DNA of 64,000 nucleotides from Calditrichota bacterium (GCA_020637445.1 JACJVZ010000001.1:992001-1056000), one strand, 5' to 3'; positions 1 to 8,586 are shown, counted from the first letter of the stretch. Made by a program: numbers and translations. Notes: generated by a model not told the origin, from the sequence alone.

Positions 1-1
1 T

Positions 2-307
2 CCAATTTGTGTCGACATCATGACGAATGTCATTTCTGGCTGCATCCGAAAAAGAATTGGCGGAATTCTTCATGGAGGCGGACCGGAAAGACTTAGCCGC
101 TATGATACGGGAACCAAACTCCTCTCGGCGTATGGTCTCTCACCCGAACTATTGCAGTCGTCGAGCTTCAAGTCCCACCCTCAAGCGGAGTTCTTGCACG
201 AAGACGGGTCCTTTGATACCACAAAACTAAAATCCCTTTTCCCCGAATACGCGAACGAGACGATTTACGAAGGTTTTCGCCGGGATGCTGCGGCTCGAAC
301 AATATGA
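2..307 (+). CDS. C-terminal part of an unrecognised protein (gene cut by window edge)
   Basis: The reading frame is open from the window edge to a TGA, giving about 101 residues of a C-terminus. I do not recognise the family with confidence. The stretch from residue 20 to 55 (RIGGILHGGGPERL, then LLSAYGLSPELL) faintly resembles the RQC winged-helix region of RecQ-type helicases (a repeated L-R-G-S then L-S-T-Y-G pattern), but no zinc or helicase motif is inside the window to support it. An overlapping frame starting at position 27 is also open for 67 codons but has a stop just upstream, so I take the longer frame as the gene. Its stop overlaps the next start by four bases (ATGA), so the two are probably cotranscribed. 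Confidence 0.55.
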   Translation, partial: PICVDIMTNVISGCIRKRIGGILHGGGPERLSRYDTGTKLLSAYGLSPELLQSSSFKSHPQAEFLHEDGSFDTTKLKSLFPEYANETIYEGFRRDAAARTI

Positions 308-732
308 ACACTTCAAACGCTGAACTTCACAGGCTCCCGACGGGTTCTCAAATACCTGCTGTGATGAACGAGCTGGCAGTTCAGCGCGGTTGGAAGTCCG
401 CAGTGTGTTCGGCCATTGGCGGAGTCTCAGATGTTCGGCTTGCATACTATGATCTCGAAAAGAAGGAGTACTTGCCTTTCGAGATTGAAGGCATCGTCGA
501 GCTGGTGAGTCTCTCCGGCAATCTTACTGGTCAGACTGGCGATCCGTTTTGGCACCTGCACGCGGTAGTCGCTGACCGTGGCGGCAAAACTTACGGCGGT
601 CACCTTATGGAATGCAAAGTTGCACTGACTGTGGAGTTGGCCGTTTGGCCAATGAATGAATTACGCACAAGAACATTTGACGAAAGCCTTGGCTTGCGCC
701 TGCTTTCCGACCGAACGTTGACCAATGACTGA
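304..732 (+). CDS. PPC-domain (DUF296) protein
   Basis: The 142-residue product matches the small single-domain PPC/DUF296 family, which also forms the C-terminal half of plant AT-hook proteins. The diagnostic part is GDPFWHLHAVVADRGG followed by YGGHL: the two histidines of HLH and the later histidine of GGHL form the family's usual metal-binding triad. The N-terminal sequence RLPTGSQIPAVMNELA fits the typical opening where the protein forms a trimer. Family members in bacteria have no settled function and are thought to bind nucleic acid or a small ligand. The start overlaps the previous stop, and its own end overlaps the kinase gene by eight bases, so it belongs to a tightly packed operon. 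Confidence 0.85.
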   Translation: MNTSNAELHRLPTGSQIPAVMNELAVQRGWKSAVCSAIGGVSDVRLAYYDLEKKEYLPFEIEGIVELVSLSGNLTGQTGDPFWHLHAVVADRGGKTYGGHLMECKVALTVELAVWPMNELRTRTFDESLGLRLLSDRTLTND

Positions 733-1375
733 ATCCCTGCTTCGCCGCTACTTCATCGCTGTTGCCGGTAACATCGGTGCGGGCAAGACAACTCTTGCAA
801 CTCGCTTGGCCTCCCAGCTCGGTTGGAAATGTTACCTCGAGCCCGTAATTGACAATCCGTACTTGCCTGATTTCTACGCGGACATGTCTCGTTGGTCATT
901 CCATTTGCAAGTGTATTTTTTGAGCAAACGTTTCCAAAACCAAATTGACATCGAGCAGGACGAATCTTCGTGCGTTCAGGACAGAACGATCTACGAGGAC
1001 GCCCGCATCTTCGCGCAAACACTGCGCAAACGCGGATTCATGTCCGATCGCGACTGGGAAAATTATCAAGCATTGTTCGCTTCGATGGCCGGTCAATTGA
1101 AACGTCCCGACTTGGTAATATATCTCAAGAGTGACGTGGAGAGCCTTGTCAAACGAATAGCCCAGCGCGGCCGTGAGTTTGAGAAGTCTATTGATACGGA
1201 CTACTTGGGCGACCTGAATCAAGCGTATGATCAATGGTGTGCAGGGCGGGAAGACAAACTCCTGGTCGCAACCATCGACACAACCTCCGGCGCTGACGAA
1301 GAAGAAGTGTTTAGCGAAGCGCTGCGCCTGCTGAAAACAAAGCTGCAAATCGAACTACCTTTCAAGCATGTCTAA
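725..1375 (+). CDS. Deoxynucleoside kinase (dGK/dAK/dCK family)
   Basis: This 216-residue enzyme is predicted to phosphorylate deoxynucleosides with ATP in the nucleotide salvage pathway. The P-loop GNIGAGKTT lies at residues 15-23 with Lys21. The family DRS/ERS-type motif appears as DRTIYEDARIF (residues 86-96), carrying the Arg that binds substrate. The lid arginines fit QRGREFEK near residue 147, and DYLGDLNQAYDQW follows as in bacterial dGK/dAK enzymes. Substrate preference (dG, dA or dC) cannot be told from the sequence. Length is normal for the bacterial branch. It overlaps both neighbours by eight bases. The UbiA-like gene downstream has no obvious functional link. Confidence 0.9.
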   Translation: MTESLLRRYFIAVAGNIGAGKTTLATRLASQLGWKCYLEPVIDNPYLPDFYADMSRWSFHLQVYFLSKRFQNQIDIEQDESSCVQDRTIYEDARIFAQTLRKRGFMSDRDWENYQALFASMAGQLKRPDLVIYLKSDVESLVKRIAQRGREFEKSIDTDYLGDLNQAYDQWCAGREDKLLVATIDTTSGADEEEVFSEALRLLKTKLQIELPFKHV

Positions 1376-2192
1376 TCCGTCGTTTTTGTCCGAAGATCGA
1401 GCACCCGTCCCTGCCGCGATGCTCAAGGCGGGCATCATCCTTTGCGGCCTTGTTCCGCTGTTACTGGTTTTCAAATCAGGCGCACAACCAAGTGCAATGG
1501 GTTATGCGGCATTCGCAGTCGCCGCTGTTCTTGGATACATGGGCTGGAACAACAGTTTGTCAAATCCTTCACGCAGCGAGCCCGGCGGTTTCTGGAACAT
1601 CCTTTTGGTTGCGTCCGGCGCAGTAGCTTGCGTAGGAGTATTTCTCGGCCAAAGTGTTGGCGTGTGGAATATTCTTTTTTGCCTGCTCATGCCGGTATTG
1701 ACCATCATTCATGCCCGTATGTCGCCCAACAATGCGACTGCAAGACACATCGTACTGCCGGTCCTATTTGGGTCTATTTTCATGTTTTCGGCCGCGGCAC
1801 TGGGCAATGTGGAGGCAGGTGCCTTTCCAGCTATAATCGGTGCTCTATTTGTCGCGGTAGTCCGGGCTACTCTGGATATTGAAGAGGACTTCTTCGAGAA
1901 CCATGCAGACAAGAAACACTTTGAGGTCGAAAATCACTATCGAAATCGCTTGGCTGTCACGGCAGTGATCTTCTTTTTGTTCGGCACAATCAGCTTGTGG
2001 CCGTGGCTGGGTGAAATCTACAGCCCAGCTTACTTTTACTTGCTGCTCTTTGGCGTGTTGATTCCCTTGGCCTTCTTTTGGGGGCGCATTCGCCAGCCCA
2101 AGATTGAAGGAGCCAAAAACGCACTTATTCGCTTCAATCGTATAGCCCCGATTCTCGGGATCATATACATTGTAGCTTTGGCTATTTCTTAA
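1368..2192 (+). CDS. UbiA-like integral membrane protein (putative prenyltransferase)
   Basis: The 274-residue product has about eight predicted membrane helices and a long hydrophilic loop. The general layout, and the acidic patch ATLDIEEDFFENHADKKH after the fifth helix, look like the second Asp-rich motif of the UbiA superfamily, which moves prenyl groups onto aromatic or glycerol acceptors. The first Asp motif is not obvious: the corresponding place reads GWNNSLSNPSRS, with Asn where Asp residues are expected. The protein may therefore be a divergent or non-catalytic member. It overlaps the kinase gene upstream and is followed three bases later by maf. Assignment to UbiA is inference from topology plus one motif. 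Confidence 0.5.
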   Translation: MSNPSFLSEDRAPVPAAMLKAGIILCGLVPLLLVFKSGAQPSAMGYAAFAVAAVLGYMGWNNSLSNPSRSEPGGFWNILLVASGAVACVGVFLGQSVGVWNILFCLLMPVLTIIHARMSPNNATARHIVLPVLFGSIFMFSAAALGNVEAGAFPAIIGALFVAVVRATLDIEEDFFENHADKKHFEVENHYRNRLAVTAVIFFLFGTISLWPWLGEIYSPAYFYLLLFGVLIPLAFFWGRIRQPKIEGAKNALIRFNRIAPILGIIYIVALAIS

Positions 2193-2195
2193 GAC

Positions 2196-2792
2196 TTGAA
2201 GGTTCGCCTAACTCTGGTTTCAGCGTCACCACGGCGCCAGGAACTCCTCGCCAAGCTCCAAATCCCGTTCGACATTCTGCCCTCAAATGCCCACGAGCGC
2301 TGGGTCGGTGACTCAGTCACAGAGATCGCTAAACTCAATGCCGTCCGCAAAGTCAAGGCCTCCGAACTCTATGGCAAAAGCGGCAACTTGTTGCTCGGGG
2401 CGGATACAGTAATCGAATTTGACGGACGAGTCTATGGCAAGCCCTCCGGAATCCACGCGGCGAACAGGATGCTTGAGCTGTTTGCCGGGAATACGCACCG
2501 CGTGATTACGGGAATTTGCCTAGCAGTTTTCACCCGTACTGGAAGAGCAAACAAGACTGTCACTGATGCGGCTGTAAGTGAAGTTGTGTTTCACGACCTT
2601 ACAAAAAAAGATATTCGCCATTATCTTCGAAGCGGCGAATGGCAAGGCAAAGCGGGCGCCTATGCCATTCAAGGCGAAGGAGGAAAGTTCGTAAGTGCTG
2701 TCCGGGGTGATTATGAAAATGTCGTTGGCCTGCCCCTCGGTCTATTAAGGGAAAAACTTGGATCCGATTTCTCAGACTGCAATCTTCTGTGA
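2196..2792 (+). CDS. maf: Maf family nucleotide pyrophosphatase
   Basis: Maf proteins hydrolyse non-canonical or pyrimidine nucleoside triphosphates to monophosphates and can act as house-cleaning enzymes or septum inhibitors. The 198-residue product has the family opening SASPRRQELL (residues 9-18), the catalytic Asp in GADTVI (Asp70), the GKP motif after it, and the C-terminal QGEGGKFVSAVRGDYENVVGLPL block. The start is TTG, three bases after the previous stop; no ATG fits the conserved N-terminus. The 3' end overlaps the RodZ-like gene by 35 bases, which is long for a tandem pair. Maf beside a cell-shape factor suits a role at division. Confidence 0.93.
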   Translation: MKVRLTLVSASPRRQELLAKLQIPFDILPSNAHERWVGDSVTEIAKLNAVRKVKASELYGKSGNLLLGADTVIEFDGRVYGKPSGIHAANRMLELFAGNTHRVITGICLAVFTRTGRANKTVTDAAVSEVVFHDLTKKDIRHYLRSGEWQGKAGAYAIQGEGGKFVSAVRGDYENVVGLPLGLLREKLGSDFSDCNLL

Positions 2793-3621
2793 CGAACTCA
2801 GAAAGGCCCGGGAATACCAGGGCCTTTCTCTTGAGGACGTTATGCGGCGTACGCGCATCCCCCGGGAATACCTCGAAGCTCTCGAAAACGGTCGCCTTGA
2901 GGTCATTCCATCCGCTATCAGGCGAGGGGTTGTCGCCGCATACGTTCAAGCGTCAGGGATGAACTCCGACAAAGTCCTGAAGACGCTCGAGTCCCTCCAA
3001 GGAATCCAACCTGCTTCCGATATCGGGACTCTGACCTCAGACCGTAGCACCCGGGAGCGCTTGACAGTCGGCATGACACGGGCACAGATCCAAACGGCGT
3101 GGTTTGCAAGCATTGCGGGAAACAGATTCCTCCATTGGTCGCTCACAGTGTTGCTGCTGCTCGTTGGCGTGCTGTTGGCGGCTCAATGGCGTGATGGAGC
3201 AAAAAGCATCCTCAAACCGTCGAGCCCCGCAATATATGTCCATGACCCGGTCACCTCTTTTCGCGCCACTCCAGTACTGGCTGCCTCAGAGGTGCCCCTC
3301 GAGTCGCTTACAGCCGGTTTGGTCAGTCTAAATCTTGAAGCCGAGCTCATGATTCTTGATACGGGGAAAGTCCACATATTCTGGGGACTCGCTGACGGTC
3401 CGAATTTGAATGTCTATCCTTATGATAAAGTTAAAATTACGGCAAATTCGGGAATTCGAGTGGCCCTTTACGAAGGTGCACGTGGCTATCTGATTGCGTC
3501 AAAAGACACTCTAATGCCCCATTTTACAAAGGATTCTGCTGCTGTTTGGCTATCATTCCCGGACTTTTCTGGCCCGGAAGAGGCGGACACAATTGCGGTC
3601 GACAACAAGATTGACGGTTGA
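2758..3621 (+). CDS. RodZ-like membrane protein with cytoplasmic helix-turn-helix domain
   Basis: The 287-residue protein has a Xre/HTH_25-type domain at residues 10-80 (LRKAREYQGLSLEDVMRRT, then YLEALENGRLEVIP), a single membrane helix at about 125-143, and a C-terminal extracytoplasmic beta-rich domain like DUF4115. This is the RodZ architecture, in which the HTH domain binds MreB filaments in rod-shaped cells instead of DNA. The start TTG lies 35 bases inside maf; no later canonical start keeps the HTH domain whole. No mreB is in the window. A transcription regulator with a membrane anchor is a less likely alternative. The gene ends just before the promoter of the poly-gamma-glutamate block. 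Confidence 0.8.
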   Translation: MDPISQTAIFCDELRKAREYQGLSLEDVMRRTRIPREYLEALENGRLEVIPSAIRRGVVAAYVQASGMNSDKVLKTLESLQGIQPASDIGTLTSDRSTRERLTVGMTRAQIQTAWFASIAGNRFLHWSLTVLLLLVGVLLAAQWRDGAKSILKPSSPAIYVHDPVTSFRATPVLAASEVPLESLTAGLVSLNLEAELMILDTGKVHIFWGLADGPNLNVYPYDKVKITANSGIRVALYEGARGYLIASKDTLMPHFTKDSAAVWLSFPDFSGPEEADTIAVDNKIDG

Positions 3622-3646
3622 CTTGACCCGAACTCCTTGTTATATT
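3618..3646 (+). promoter_or_regulatory. Promoter of the pgsB-pgsC-pgsW block
   Basis: TTGACT (3618-3623) is followed after exactly 17 bases by TATATT (3641-3646), a close match to the housekeeping sigma consensus. Transcription would start near 3653, leaving a leader of about 47 bases before the ATG at 3700. The -35 box overlaps the stop codon of the upstream gene. Confidence 0.65.
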
Positions 3647-3699
3647 ATGTTTTTGTCTTTGCCTCATGGACCTGGACCCGACACTTTCTTCTGGCATCA

Positions 3700-4890
3700 A
3701 TGGTCTACCTCCTAATAGCCTTCTTCGCCCTCCTTGCTTTCGCTGTTGCTGAGTTCCTTCTGCATCAGCGTCGAGCTAATAATATTCCCATTCGGATCCA
3801 CGTCAATGGCACAAGAGGCAAGTCTTCAGTGACTCGCCTAATTGCGGCTGGCTTGCGCAACGGTGGTATTCGCACCGTCGCCAAAACAACTGGAACCTTG
3901 CCCCGCATTATTGATACGGACGGCAAGGAGATTCCGATTGTCCGCAAGGCAGGCGCAAATATCATTGAGCAGGTCAAGGTCTTCAAGTACTTCACTCGCA
4001 AGAAGCCCGAAGCTATCGTGATTGAGTGCATGGCCGTCAACCCCGAGTACCAGTGGATTTGCGAACACAAGTTTGTTCATGCCACGGTCGGCGTGATCAC
4101 GAATACAAGGCTTGACCACATCCTCGAGATGGGGCCGACGCTCGAAAACGTTACCAGGTCTTTATGCAATACGCTCCCAATAAAAGGCATTGCCTTTACC
4201 GCGGAGCAAAACATGTTTTGGATGATGCGCAAGGAAGCGGAAGCCGCTGAGTGCAAACTCCTTCGTGTCAACACGGACAGTGTAACGTATTTGGAACTCG
4301 GACAGTTCTCCTACATCGAGCACGCGGACAACGTCGCTCTTGCGCTGGCGGTATGTGAGCACTACCACGTGCCGCGCGAGGTCGCTCTCGAAGGCATGTA
4401 CAAGGCGTTTCCCGATCCCGGTGCTCTGAAGGTCATGGAAGCTGAAGAAAACGGTCGAGTCGTGCAGTTCATCAATGCGCTCGCTGCGAATGATCCAATG
4501 TCGACTTTGGCAATTTGGCAGAAAGTGAAGATACTTTCGACCGACTTGGGCAAAGTCTGCTTTATGCTGAATACTCGTGCCGACCGCTACGATCGCACGA
4601 TTCAGCTGCTTGAAATGGTCAGGGAAAATCTGAGAAATGAATTTGACTACTTTGTCCTGACCGGTGAAAACCTCGACCGTGTTTACTCAAGTCTTCCCAA
4701 TTATGGCATAGATCAGTCGAAAGCCGTAAAGATCGGCATGGCAGAACCGAAAGTCACCTACGACGCCGTGTTTGAGCGCATCTCGAATATCGGAACCGTG
4801 TTTGCCATGGGCAATGTCGGCAAGGGTGGGCTTGACATAGCAAATTTCTTCTCGCAAAGACGCAGGATTCGTCAAGGAGTGTCGGCGTAG
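3700..4890 (+). CDS. pgsB: Poly-gamma-glutamate synthase subunit PgsB/CapB
   Basis: PgsB is the ATP-dependent amide ligase that joins glutamates into poly-gamma-glutamate; it belongs to the Mur ligase fold. The 396-residue product opens with one membrane helix (residues 1-20) and then has the ATP loop NGTRGKSSVTRL with Lys41, as in Bacillus PgsB, which has a similar length. A TTG at 3637 gives 21 more residues in frame, but it lies inside the likely promoter, so I chose the ATG at 3700. It is followed by pgsC and pgsW. The usual CapA/PgsA partner is not seen in this window. Confidence 0.9.
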   Translation: MVYLLIAFFALLAFAVAEFLLHQRRANNIPIRIHVNGTRGKSSVTRLIAAGLRNGGIRTVAKTTGTLPRIIDTDGKEIPIVRKAGANIIEQVKVFKYFTRKKPEAIVIECMAVNPEYQWICEHKFVHATVGVITNTRLDHILEMGPTLENVTRSLCNTLPIKGIAFTAEQNMFWMMRKEAEAAECKLLRVNTDSVTYLELGQFSYIEHADNVALALAVCEHYHVPREVALEGMYKAFPDPGALKVMEAEENGRVVQFINALAANDPMSTLAIWQKVKILSTDLGKVCFMLNTRADRYDRTIQLLEMVRENLRNEFDYFVLTGENLDRVYSSLPNYGIDQSKAVKIGMAEPKVTYDAVFERISNIGTVFAMGNVGKGGLDIANFFSQRRRIRQGVSA

Positions 4891-4918
4891 CCGGCAGAAA
4901 GCACGTTTAGAGCATCAG

Positions 4919-5374
4919 ATGATTGAATTGACGATAGGGCTGGGCGTACTGGTCAGCCTCCTTTTCCACGAAATAGTCGGTGCGGCTGCCGGGGGTATCG
5001 TCGTACCCGGCTATATCGCGATGCACTTGAGCGACCCGGCCAAAATGCTGGGCACGTTCCTTGTTGCATTCGTTGCCTTTCTCTGTATTCGATTAGTTTC
5101 CAAGTTCATGTTTGTTTATGGCCGTCGGCGCATGGTGCTGGCGATCATGTTCGGATTCATCTTCGGGTACATCAGCCGAAATCTGATTTCGCAAGACCTA
5201 ATGGTTGCCGACTTGCGTTTGGAAGCCATCGGTTTCATCATCCCCGGTCTGATTGCCAACTGGTTTGAACGGCAAGGTGTCGTAAAGACTCTTGCCACCA
5301 TGTTGATTGCGGCGCCGCTGGTAAAACTGCTCGTCATGGTTCTAACGGGCGGGGAGATTTACCATGGCATTTAG
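4919..5374 (+). CDS. pgsC: Poly-gamma-glutamate biosynthesis membrane protein PgsC/CapC
   Basis: The 151-residue protein is an integral membrane subunit with about five helices that works with PgsB in poly-gamma-glutamate synthesis. The opening, IGLGVLVSLLFHEIVGAAAGG followed by the VPGYIA segment, and the central RRRMVLAIMFGFIFGY segment are typical of CapC; Bacillus PgsC has about 149 residues. It sits 28 bases after pgsB and overlaps pgsW by 11 bases, so the three are surely one transcript. Confidence 0.9.
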   Translation: MIELTIGLGVLVSLLFHEIVGAAAGGIVVPGYIAMHLSDPAKMLGTFLVAFVAFLCIRLVSKFMFVYGRRRMVLAIMFGFIFGYISRNLISQDLMVADLRLEAIGFIIPGLIANWFERQGVVKTLATMLIAAPLVKLLVMVLTGGEIYHGI

Positions 5375-6482
5375 ACCAAGTCTGCGATCACTCTGGACGT
5401 TGATCGCCATGGCCGTCATCTGTTACGGGTTGTTCTTGTGGGCTGAATACAGCAAGGTGGAGGTTCAGAGGGACAATTACGAGGTTAAACTCATCGCGGC
5501 CAATCGCATGAATGCGGCTCTCAAAGAGCTCGCGGAACAGGGCAGCGACGACGAAACTCTCGAATCCTACGGTGATCCGCGACTCGACGCCATAATCGGT
5601 CAACAATTTTCAACCATTACGACAGACATCGCAAGTTTCGAAGAGAAAATGGCGGGAGCCAATCCGAATCTTGCGGCGGCTGTTCTCGAACTGTTGATTG
5701 ATGCTGGTTTGAAAAAGGGCGACGTCGTTGCGGTGGCCATGACGGGTTCAAATCCCGGCGCGAATCTCGCCGTCCTGTGTGCGTGCGATGCGCTTGGGGT
5801 CGAGCCTCTGACGATTTCCGCACTCAGTTCCACGTGGTGGGGAGCAAATGATCCTCGTGACACGTGGGCGGATATGCAAACCAAATTACAGAAGTCCGGA
5901 TTGCTCACCGAAAAGACCGTAGCCTATTCGCGCGGAGGTTTGGATGATAACGCGCTGGGACTTTCCAGTGTCGGGCGTTCAGAACTCGCTGCTGCAGCCG
6001 AACGCAACGGCGCACGCCTGCTTGAAACCACTTCGATAAGCCAAGCATCTCTCGCGTGGTGGACGGCTTTCAAGTCTGCGGCCGGCAACAAAAAGGTAGC
6101 GGCGTACATTAACGTCGGCGAAGGCGTTGCGAGTCTCGGCCACAAAGAAAATCTGGGACTGTTGTCCAATGGTGTTTACACGGCATTGCCTGCTCGCAAT
6201 TGGCCTGCCCGAGGCGCCATGCACATGGCGTCTCAAGAAGGAATAAAGGTAATTCAAATCGCCAGCGCGGCCAATCTTTCCGAAGCCTACGGCCTTGGCG
6301 CGCCGAGTATTCCACTGGCGGATCCGGGTAAGGGCGACGTATTCACGACCACGCGCTATGACATTCGAGTTGCGCTTGTTGCGCTCCTGCTGTCGCTCGG
6401 GGCGTTGTTCACTTTGGTTTGGTTTGATGCAAGGTACTTCCGCCTCGCGGACGCCGGCGTGGACCCCGAGACCCTTTTGTAA
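5364..6482 (+). CDS. pgsW: Poly-gamma-glutamate system protein PgsW
   Basis: This 372-residue protein has one N-terminal membrane helix (residues 10-27), a large extracytoplasmic domain with Rossmann-like stretches (KKGDVVAVAMTGSNPGANLAVL, then EPLTISALSSTWWGANDP) and a C-terminal membrane helix near 340-357. This fits the PgsW family found beside pgsB and pgsC in some bacteria in place of, or besides, CapA. Its biochemical role is not established to my knowledge. The start overlaps pgsC by 11 bases. An ADP-like enzymatic role is possible but cannot be read from the sequence. Confidence 0.8.
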   Translation: MAFRPSLRSLWTLIAMAVICYGLFLWAEYSKVEVQRDNYEVKLIAANRMNAALKELAEQGSDDETLESYGDPRLDAIIGQQFSTITTDIASFEEKMAGANPNLAAAVLELLIDAGLKKGDVVAVAMTGSNPGANLAVLCACDALGVEPLTISALSSTWWGANDPRDTWADMQTKLQKSGLLTEKTVAYSRGGLDDNALGLSSVGRSELAAAAERNGARLLETTSISQASLAWWTAFKSAAGNKKVAAYINVGEGVASLGHKENLGLLSNGVYTALPARNWPARGAMHMASQEGIKVIQIASAANLSEAYGLGAPSIPLADPGKGDVFTTTRYDIRVALVALLLSLGALFTLVWFDARYFRLADAGVDPETLL

Positions 6483-6508
6483 CCAACTTTTTTGGATAAA
6501 TAATAGCT

Positions 6509-7423
6509 ATGCGCAAACTTCCTATTCTTATCGCATTGATTGTGCTGTCGGTTGCCCAGCTTTCGAGTGCGGAATCAGGTTTCAAATATTTGAAGCCGAC
6601 TACATACGATCAAGGCACAAGCCTGACCATTGCCGGGAAGTCAAGACACTATTTTGTCGTGGACGCCGACAACAAAGTTAGCGTCACCGTTGAGGGTCCC
6701 TCGCAACTTAAGATTATGTCACGTCTCCAGCTCCGCTCTGAAGAAGCGACTCCTGACTATTCTTTTGACGTCATGATCGAAGGCTCCAAGAAAGCCAAAA
6801 CCGTGCATCATACGAGCAGACTTTCCGAGAAGGCGGAGTCTGGTAGCGATGGACCGCAATATCTTGGAGTCTTACGTTCCAAGGTTGTTGACATTCCCTC
6901 AGGCAAGCACAATGTGAGCATTTCCGTGCCCGACGGTTCACAGGAAGTTCTGTTCATTCGTTTGTCCCAGAAGACCAATGAGTTCACGGGGGGAACTGCA
7001 GTCATCGCGATGACTCCGTTCGAATACACTTCCGAAGTAGAAATGGTATCCGATGAAGTCATTTATCCGTACTATCGTATAAGCTCCACGGAGCGAGCTG
7101 CTCTTCGCTTGGTCGGCCCAGCCACTTTGAAAGTTCTGAGCCGCATCGAGTTTAGCCCCGAGATGAAGGGGACGCAGAAGTGGAAGGTTCAGGTGCTCGA
7201 GGACGGAAAGCTAAAAAAGGCCTATCATCTTTCAGCAGGATCTTCCGATGTCATTCAATATCGAAACCCCGCACCGTTGCTCCCCAGTCGTGCCGAGACG
7301 TTCTTCGTAGAAATTCCTGAGGGTGAACATGTCTATGAGTTTCGCATGGAAGATGACTCACGCACGGTATTGCTAAGATTCTTGATGCCAAAAGCGGAAC
7401 TTGACGGAGACAAACGAAAGTGA
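6509..7423 (+). CDS. Secreted protein with two tandem homologous domains, family unknown
   Basis: I do not recognise the family. The 304-residue product has a clear signal peptide (MRKLPILIALIVLSVAQLSSA, cleavage after residue 21). The mature part is two related halves. Half one has RHYFVVDADNKVSVTVEGPSQL, KIMSRLQL and later DIPSGKHNVSISVPDGSQEVLFIRL. Half two has YPYYRISSTERAALRLVGPATL, KVLSRIEF and later EIPEGEHVYEFRMEDDSRTVLLRFL. Both read as beta-sandwich modules of roughly 130 residues. It starts 26 bases after pgsW and overlaps the barrel gene by four bases, which suggests a periplasmic partner of that barrel and perhaps of polyglutamate export. Confidence 0.75.
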   Translation: MRKLPILIALIVLSVAQLSSAESGFKYLKPTTYDQGTSLTIAGKSRHYFVVDADNKVSVTVEGPSQLKIMSRLQLRSEEATPDYSFDVMIEGSKKAKTVHHTSRLSEKAESGSDGPQYLGVLRSKVVDIPSGKHNVSISVPDGSQEVLFIRLSQKTNEFTGGTAVIAMTPFEYTSEVEMVSDEVIYPYYRISSTERAALRLVGPATLKVLSRIEFSPEMKGTQKWKVQVLEDGKLKKAYHLSAGSSDVIQYRNPAPLLPSRAETFFVEIPEGEHVYEFRMEDDSRTVLLRFLMPKAELDGDKRK

Positions 7424-8529
7424 GACCGATTCTGGCGTTAAGCGTTTTGTTGGGAATCCTGCTAATTTTCGGCCAAACGGAAGCCGCGCGGCGACGCACG
7501 CATCTGCCCGCTCTTGATTGGGGTCTTCGTGTCGGCGTTAACACGATTTACAACGACAACGTTCTGCGGCTGTCCGGCCCGGATCAAGATGCATTTCGTC
7601 GCTACGATCCGACCTTTCGCACTCCGATTGAAACGGTTGATGACGGAGAAACCGAGTTTTCAATCCATCCTTCCGTTCAATGGCGGGCTCCCCAAACGAC
7701 AATGATCTCTGCCGTCTACAGGTTTAAGGACGTTCGCCGGGTCAAGAATGACTTTTCAAACTATCAGACGCACAGCCTTACCGCGTCTTTGAGGCCGCGG
7801 GTACGGGGATACAAGTGGCAAGCACAAGTCTCCGCTTTCACGATTCCGTCTTTCTATCTCCGCGTGTATCGCGACCGCGATTACGGCACCTACGAAGACG
7901 CCCGTTTCAGGAATTGGGAATACAACGGGGAATTTTCAGTTCGACCGCACGACGCACTTTGGCTTTCGCTGCAAGGTGGATGGGGTTCATACTATTACAA
8001 CGCGAAATTCACGGAATACGATACTGAATACTCTGAAGTCGGTCTTGAAGCTCGCTACGCGACGCCGTGGCGCCCGACGCTGACAGCTCGCTACACGAGG
8101 CGAGTTTCAACCAACGTTGGCAGAGATCAATCGATCAACTATGTCCCCTCCTACGACAACAGTCAAATACTTGAGGACAACGAGTATGGCGACGGCGACA
8201 ACAACGAAGACGAGTTTCGCCTCGCCATACGCTCTCCGTTGAAATTCATTAAGCCAATAACATTGGACGGGTCACTAAGCACGCGCTTGCGCAGACGAAT
8301 CTTCACCACGGACCGTTCCATATTGGATGACCCGTTTCATCGCGGCAGACTTGATAATCGTTGGGAAATAACACCTTCTCTGTCGTGGGATGCATTGTCT
8401 TCGTTGGAAGTAAGTACGTATTTTACCTACGAGCAGCGCGATTCAAAGTCGGACGTTCCGGGAGTGTCGCAAGTCAAAAACTTCGTGCGCCGCGAAGTTG
8501 GACTTGGACTTACTTACAAGATCAATTAA
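7420..8529 (+). CDS. Outer-membrane beta-barrel protein
   Basis: The 369-residue product starts at GTG with a signal peptide ending near AAR at residue 24. The rest is made of alternating amphipathic strands with aromatic ends, separated by short turns and charged loops (for example DNVLRLSGPDQDAF and DNEYGDGDNNEDEF), the pattern of a 14-18-strand barrel. Its last strand is VGLGLTYKIN, ending with Asn and not the usual aromatic residue. It ends the poly-gamma-glutamate block, overlapping the previous gene by four bases, and is followed by a strong terminator. A porin or polymer-export channel is plausible; I see no named family. Confidence 0.75.
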   Translation: MRPILALSVLLGILLIFGQTEAARRRTHLPALDWGLRVGVNTIYNDNVLRLSGPDQDAFRRYDPTFRTPIETVDDGETEFSIHPSVQWRAPQTTMISAVYRFKDVRRVKNDFSNYQTHSLTASLRPRVRGYKWQAQVSAFTIPSFYLRVYRDRDYGTYEDARFRNWEYNGEFSVRPHDALWLSLQGGWGSYYYNAKFTEYDTEYSEVGLEARYATPWRPTLTARYTRRVSTNVGRDQSINYVPSYDNSQILEDNEYGDGDNNEDEFRLAIRSPLKFIKPITLDGSLSTRLRRRIFTTDRSILDDPFHRGRLDNRWEITPSLSWDALSSLEVSTYFTYEQRDSKSDVPGVSQVKNFVRREVGLGLTYKIN

Positions 8530-8548
8530 CCTGATTATTTCTGATTCC

Positions 8549-8580
8549 AAAAAAAAGCCCCCGGTATCGGGGGCTTTTTT
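8549..8580. terminator. Bidirectional intrinsic terminator
   Basis: A perfect 7-bp stem GCCCCCG/CGGGGGC (8557-8563 and 8568-8574) with a GTAT loop is flanked by eight A on the left and six T on the right. It lies between two converging operons and can stop transcription from both strands. Confidence 0.93.
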
Positions 8581-8586
8581 GTTCTC

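Noticed and set aside
27..230. An open frame overlapping the first partial gene
   Set aside because: It begins right after a stop and ends in low-quality sequence; the frame from the window edge to 307 is longer and meets the next gene in the usual ATGA overlap.
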